Source: Bacteroidota bacterium
GTDB lineage: Bacteria; Bacteroidota; Bacteroidia; Flavobacteriales_F; PHOS-HE28
Assembly (NCBI GenBank): GCA_963169595.1
Contig: CAUJFM010000030.1
Location: 1-34,824 of the forward strand
Direction: 5' to 3'
DNA: 34,824 bases
The position numbers and the translations under genes were made by a program. Positions 31,982 through 34,824 of the stretch are shown here, one piece after another. The notes below the pieces were generated by a model, which was not told the origin of the DNA, ran no database searches, and saw nothing but the letters and a program-made list of their open reading frames with translations. How positions within the stretch are numbered: the first letter of the stretch is position 1; every line of letters starts with the position of its first letter.

Positions 31982-32029
31982 GCCGGCAAATGTAGGGTCG
32001 GCCAAGGCACGCCCTCTACATTTGCCGGC
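31982..32029. promoter_or_regulatory. Mirror-image divergent promoter between ftsX and leuS
   Basis: A perfect 14-bp inverted repeat, GCCGGCAAATGTAG (31982-31995) and CTACATTTGCCGGC (32016-32029), with 20 bases between. Each arm carries TACATTTG, an exact TAnnTTTG -7 element: 31987-31994 reading toward ftsX (ends 7 bases before its ATG) and 32017-32024 reading toward leuS (19 bases before its ATG). The two genes thus share an almost symmetric control region. Confidence 0.7.
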
Positions 32030-32043
32030 TGTACCTCAGGACC

Positions 32044-34824
32044 ATGCATTACGAGCACAAGGACATCGAGAAGAAGTGGCAGGATGAATGGCGCAAGCGC
32101 GGCACCTACCGGGTGACCAACGATCCGTCCAAGCCCAAGTACTACGTGCTCGACATGTTCCCCTACCCCAGTGGTGCCGGCCTGCACGTGGGGCACCCGC
32201 TCGGCTACATCGCCAGTGACATCGTGGCGCGCTACAAGCGGCACAGCGGCTTCAACGTGCTGCACCCCATGGGCTACGACAGCTTCGGCCTGCCCGCGGA
32301 GCAGTACGCCATCCAGACCGGCCAGCATCCTGCCAAGACCACCGAGATCAACCTGGCCCGCTACCGCGAACAGCTGGACCGCATCGGCTTCAGCTTCGAT
32401 TGGGACCGCGAGGTGCGCACCAGCGATCCGTCCTTCTACAAATGGACGCAGTGGATCTTCCTGCAGCTCTTCGACAGCTGGTACGACCACGCGCAGCAGA
32501 AGGCCCGTCCCATCAGCGAACTGATCGCCTGCTTCGCCGAGAAGGGCAGCGCCGGCCAGGACACCAGCGTGCTCACGGGCGACATCGAGCGCTTCGTGGG
32601 CGGCTTCTCCGCGGCGGAATGGAACGGCTTCGATGAGCGCACCAAGCAGATGGTGCTGCAGCATTTTCGCCTGGCCTACCTCAGCGATGCCTGGGTGAAC
32701 TGGTGCCCCGCGCTGGGCACCGTGCTCGCCAACGACGAGGTGAAGGACGGCGTGAGCGAGCGCGGCGGCCACCCCGTGGAGCGCAAGCGCATGAAGCAGT
32801 GGAGCCTGCGCATCACCGCCTACGCCCAGCGCTTGCTCGATGGGCTGGACGGGCTGGACTGGAGCGAGAGCATCAAGGAGGCCCAGCGCAACTGGATCGG
32901 CCGCAGCGAAGGCGCCACCGTGCGCTTCCCCATCGGTGAGGACTTCATCGAGGTCTTCACCACGCGGCCCGACACGCTCTTCGGCGTCACCTTCATCACC
33001 CTGGCCCCCGAGCATGTGTTGGTGGGCAAGTTCACCACGCCGGACCGCAAGGCCGAGGTGGAGGCCTACGTGAACACGGCCAAGAACCGCAGCGAGCGCG
33101 AGCGCCAGGCCGAGGTGGACAAGGTGAGCGGCGTGTTCACCGGCAGCTACGCGAAGCACCCCTTCACCGGCGCCCCCGTGCCCGTGTGGGTGGGCGATTA
33201 TGTGCTGGCCGGCTATGGCACCGGTGCCGTGATGGCCGTCCCCGGCGGCGACCAGCGCGACTGGCGCTTCGCGAAGCACTTCGGGCTGCCCATCATCGCG
33301 GTGACCGAGGGCGCCGACATCGAGAAGGAGGCCGACGAACGCAAGGACGCCACCATCTGCAGCGAGGGTTTCCTCCAGGGCCATAAGGTGCCGCAGGCCA
33401 TCACCCGCGCCATCCAGGAACTGGAGAAGCTGGGTGCCGGCGAGGGCCGCATCAACTTCCGCCTGCGCGATGCCGCCTTCGGGCGCCAGCGCTACTGGGG
33501 CGAGCCGATCCCCATCTACTACCAGGACGGCATCCCGTACCCGCTGCCCGAGAGCGAGCTGCCGCTGAAGCTGCCCGAGGTGGACAAGTTCCTGCCCACC
33601 GAGGATGGCGAACCACCGCTGGCCCGCGCGGCCAACTGGAGCTACAACGGCTTCCCGTTGGAGACCACCACCATGCCCGGTTGGGCCGGCAGCAGCTGGT
33701 ACTTCCTGCGCTACATGGACCCCAAGAACGAGGGCCGGTTCGCCTCACCCGAGGCCATCAATTACTGGCAGCAGGTGGACCTCTACGTGGGCGGCAGTGA
33801 GCACGCCACTGGCCACCTGCTCTACTTCCGCTTCTGGACCAAGTTCCTCTTCGACCACGGCTACATCAACTTCGATGAGCCCGCGAAGAAGCTGGTGAAC
33901 CAGGGCATGATCCAGGGGGTGTCGGCAATTGCAGGTGTGTTTAAGGTGCGCGTAGTTCCGGGACAAGAGAGTCTTTCGGGAACAACCGGATTCAAATTGG
34001 TTAGTCGATTCGAGCAAGAGGAAGTCGAAGTACTTTCCAGTTTGAATTGGCACAAGAATGAGGATCAGTCAACCTTACATGGAGTTGTAGTGGAGCGTAC
34101 ACCGACTCGTTCGCTAACTGTTCCTATTGACTATGTTGACGGCAATACCGTAGAGATTGGTCGGCTCAAAGAACTAGCTAACGTAGACGGTAGGTTTTCC
34201 TTCTTGAAGGATCAGGACTATTTGAACATTGCTCCAATCGTGGGCAGTGCAGCTCATCACATTGCTGTTCGACGCGAAGTCGATAAGATGTCGAAGTCCA
34301 AGCACAACGTTGTCAATCCTGATCGAATTATTGAAGAGTACGGCGCCGACACCCTGCGGCTGTACGAGATGTTCCTGGGCCCGCTGGAGCAAAGCAAGCC
34401 GTGGGACACCAACGGCATCGAGGGCACCTTCCGCTTCCTGCGGAAGTTCTGGAATCTCTTTCACTTGTCCGCCGAAGCCTCGGCGAAGGCGGATGGTGCT
34501 GGTGAAGCGTTCGGCGTTTCCGACGACGCCCCCACCAAGCCCGAACTGAAGGTCCTGCACGCCACGCTCAAGAAGGTGACCGAGGACATCGAGAAGATGA
34601 GCTTCAACACCAGCGTGGCGCAGTTCATGATCGCGGTGAACGAGCTGGGCAGCTTGAAATGCAATAAGCGCGCGGTGCTGGAACCGCTGGTGATCGCGCT
34701 GGCGCCCTTCGCCCCGCACATCGCCGAGGAGCTGTGGGAGAAGCTGGGCCACCCCACCAGCGTCACCACCGCACCCTGGCCGCAGTGGAGCGCCGAGCAC
34801 CTGGTGGAGGACAGCTTCAGCTAC
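32044..34824 (+). CDS. leuS: Leucyl-tRNA synthetase (3' end missing), with a low-GC central segment
   Basis: 927 codons are visible with no stop; about 60 residues of the C-terminus should lie beyond the window. The class I signature is HVGH at 48-51 (FPYPSGAGLHVGHPLGY); KMSKS is at 748-752. The CP1 editing domain is recognisable (TTRPDTLFGVTFITLAPEH, GTGAVMAVPGGDQRDW), as are YVGGSEHATGHLLY and YEMFLGPLEQSKPWDTNGI of the Bacteroidota type. Two oddities: the segment of about 33926-34344, covering 122 residues between NQGMIQG and KMSKS plus a little beyond, has clearly lower GC and different codon use; and a palindrome-coded insertion lies near 34465-34496. I translated the whole visible frame by hand and found it intact. 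Charges tRNA-Leu. Confidence 0.96.
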   Translation, partial: MHYEHKDIEKKWQDEWRKRGTYRVTNDPSKPKYYVLDMFPYPSGAGLHVGHPLGYIASDIVARYKRHSGFNVLHPMGYDSFGLPAEQYAIQTGQHPAKTTEINLARYREQLDRIGFSFDWDREVRTSDPSFYKWTQWIFLQLFDSWYDHAQQKARPISELIACFAEKGSAGQDTSVLTGDIERFVGGFSAAEWNGFDERTKQMVLQHFRLAYLSDAWVNWCPALGTVLANDEVKDGVSERGGHPVERKRMKQWSLRITAYAQRLLDGLDGLDWSESIKEAQRNWIGRSEGATVRFPIGEDFIEVFTTRPDTLFGVTFITLAPEHVLVGKFTTPDRKAEVEAYVNTAKNRSERERQAEVDKVSGVFTGSYAKHPFTGAPVPVWVGDYVLAGYGTGAVMAVPGGDQRDWRFAKHFGLPIIAVTEGADIEKEADERKDATICSEGFLQGHKVPQAITRAIQELEKLGAGEGRINFRLRDAAFGRQRYWGEPIPIYYQDGIPYPLPESELPLKLPEVDKFLPTEDGEPPLARAANWSYNGFPLETTTMPGWAGSSWYFLRYMDPKNEGRFASPEAINYWQQVDLYVGGSEHATGHLLYFRFWTKFLFDHGYINFDEPAKKLVNQGMIQGVSAIAGVFKVRVVPGQESLSGTTGFKLVSRFEQEEVEVLSSLNWHKNEDQSTLHGVVVERTPTRSLTVPIDYVDGNTVEIGRLKELANVDGRFSFLKDQDYLNIAPIVGSAAHHIAVRREVDKMSKSKHNVVNPDRIIEEYGADTLRLYEMFLGPLEQSKPWDTNGIEGTFRFLRKFWNLFHLSAEASAKADGAGEAFGVSDDAPTKPELKVLHATLKKVTEDIEKMSFNTSVAQFMIAVNELGSLKCNKRAVLEPLVIALAPFAPHIAEELWEKLGHPTSVTTAPWPQWSAEHLVEDSFSY
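33926..34344 (+). other. Low-GC block inside leuS
   Basis: Hand count of 33961-34320 gives 166 G/C of 360 (46%), against about 65% in the line starting 34381 and in most of leuS. Codons such as ATT, TTG, CTT, GTT, GAA, CGA and CTA, scarce nearby, dominate. The frame is kept. The encoded part (e.g. SLTVPIDYVDGNTVEIGRL) only loosely resembles the usual Bacteroidota LeuRS linker; KMSKS and NVVNPDRIIEEYGADT are conserved at its end. Confidence 0.8.
34465..34496 (+). repeat. Palindromic element inserted in frame in leuS
   Basis: TCCGCC (34468-34473) and GGCGGA (34488-34493) flank GAAGCCTCGGCGAA, giving nested stems (also GCCGA 34471-34475 with TCGGC 34480-34484). It encodes SAEASAKADG between RKFWNLFHL and FGVSDDAPTKPELK. 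LeuRS relatives I recall go from WNLF to the EEPTKEELK-like part with fewer residues. The DNA sequence resembles a CCGCCGAAGC-nnnn-GCGAAGGCGGA palindrome seen scattered in many bacterial genomes (memory). Confidence 0.6.

Noticed and set aside
31981..33384. Extension of the ftsX frame into the leuS region
   Set aside because: Antisense to leuS and crosses the mirror-image promoter; FtsX homology starts at 31980.
33900..34345. leuS being a frameshifted or disrupted pseudogene at the low-GC block
   Set aside because: Codon-by-codon translation from 32044 to 34824 has no stop, and conserved motifs on both sides, including KMSKS, are in the same frame.

Overview
The window is a GC-rich (about 63-65% by eye) chromosomal stretch of a Bacteroidota bacterium, most likely a Flavobacteriales-type lineage (inference). 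Support comes from two proteins ending in type IX secretion sorting domains (type A at 1-1398, type B at 1990-4599), Bacteroidota-type linked genes (ftsX-DUF3098-uppP-truB; purD beside a DUF6341-like/DUF6427-like pair), promoter -7 elements of the form TAnnTTTG/TAnnTTCG, and no obvious Shine-Dalgarno pattern. Genes are dense and often overlap by ATGA or TGATG. I see no tRNA, rRNA, CRISPR array, insertion sequence or prophage, and no gene-free stretch longer than about 300 bases.

Layout. 1-7.4 kb: the 3' part of a secreted M1 aminopeptidase; riboflavin synthase overlapping a large secreted fibronectin-type protein; a periplasmic TonB-C-like protein and an outer-membrane barrel protein that share a striking ECF-sigma-like promoter; YebC. 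7.4-14.3 kb: a NIT-HAMP histidine kinase diverging from an operon of acyl-CoA carboxylase beta subunit, TPR histidine kinase and LuxR-type regulator; then a secreted thioredoxin-like protein. 14.4-17.7 kb: purD and purQ with two membrane proteins. 17.7-24.5 kb, minus strand: a CotH-kinase/lamin-tail protein, a 47-residue protein, a zinc-type CDF exporter, DNA primase, a MORN-repeat lipoprotein and a polyprenyl diphosphate synthase. 24.5-34.8 kb: a barrel protein; then, all minus, rlmN, a small membrane protein, a RelE-type toxin with its antitoxin, ispD, queA, truB, uppP, DUF3098 and ftsX; finally divergent leuS, which runs off the window.

The window is mostly housekeeping: isoprenoid supply (ispD, polyprenyl synthase, uppP), purine synthesis, translation and RNA modification (leuS, queA, truB, rlmN, yebC), division and replication (ftsX, dnaG). 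I did not find a clearly new multi-gene system. The most interesting signals are sub-genic: a 46% GC mosaic block inside leuS containing KMSKS; a palindromic element inserted in frame in the same gene; an 11-site promoter family, several members placed where transcripts would be leaderless; a mirror-image divergent promoter; and the paired ECF-like promoters.
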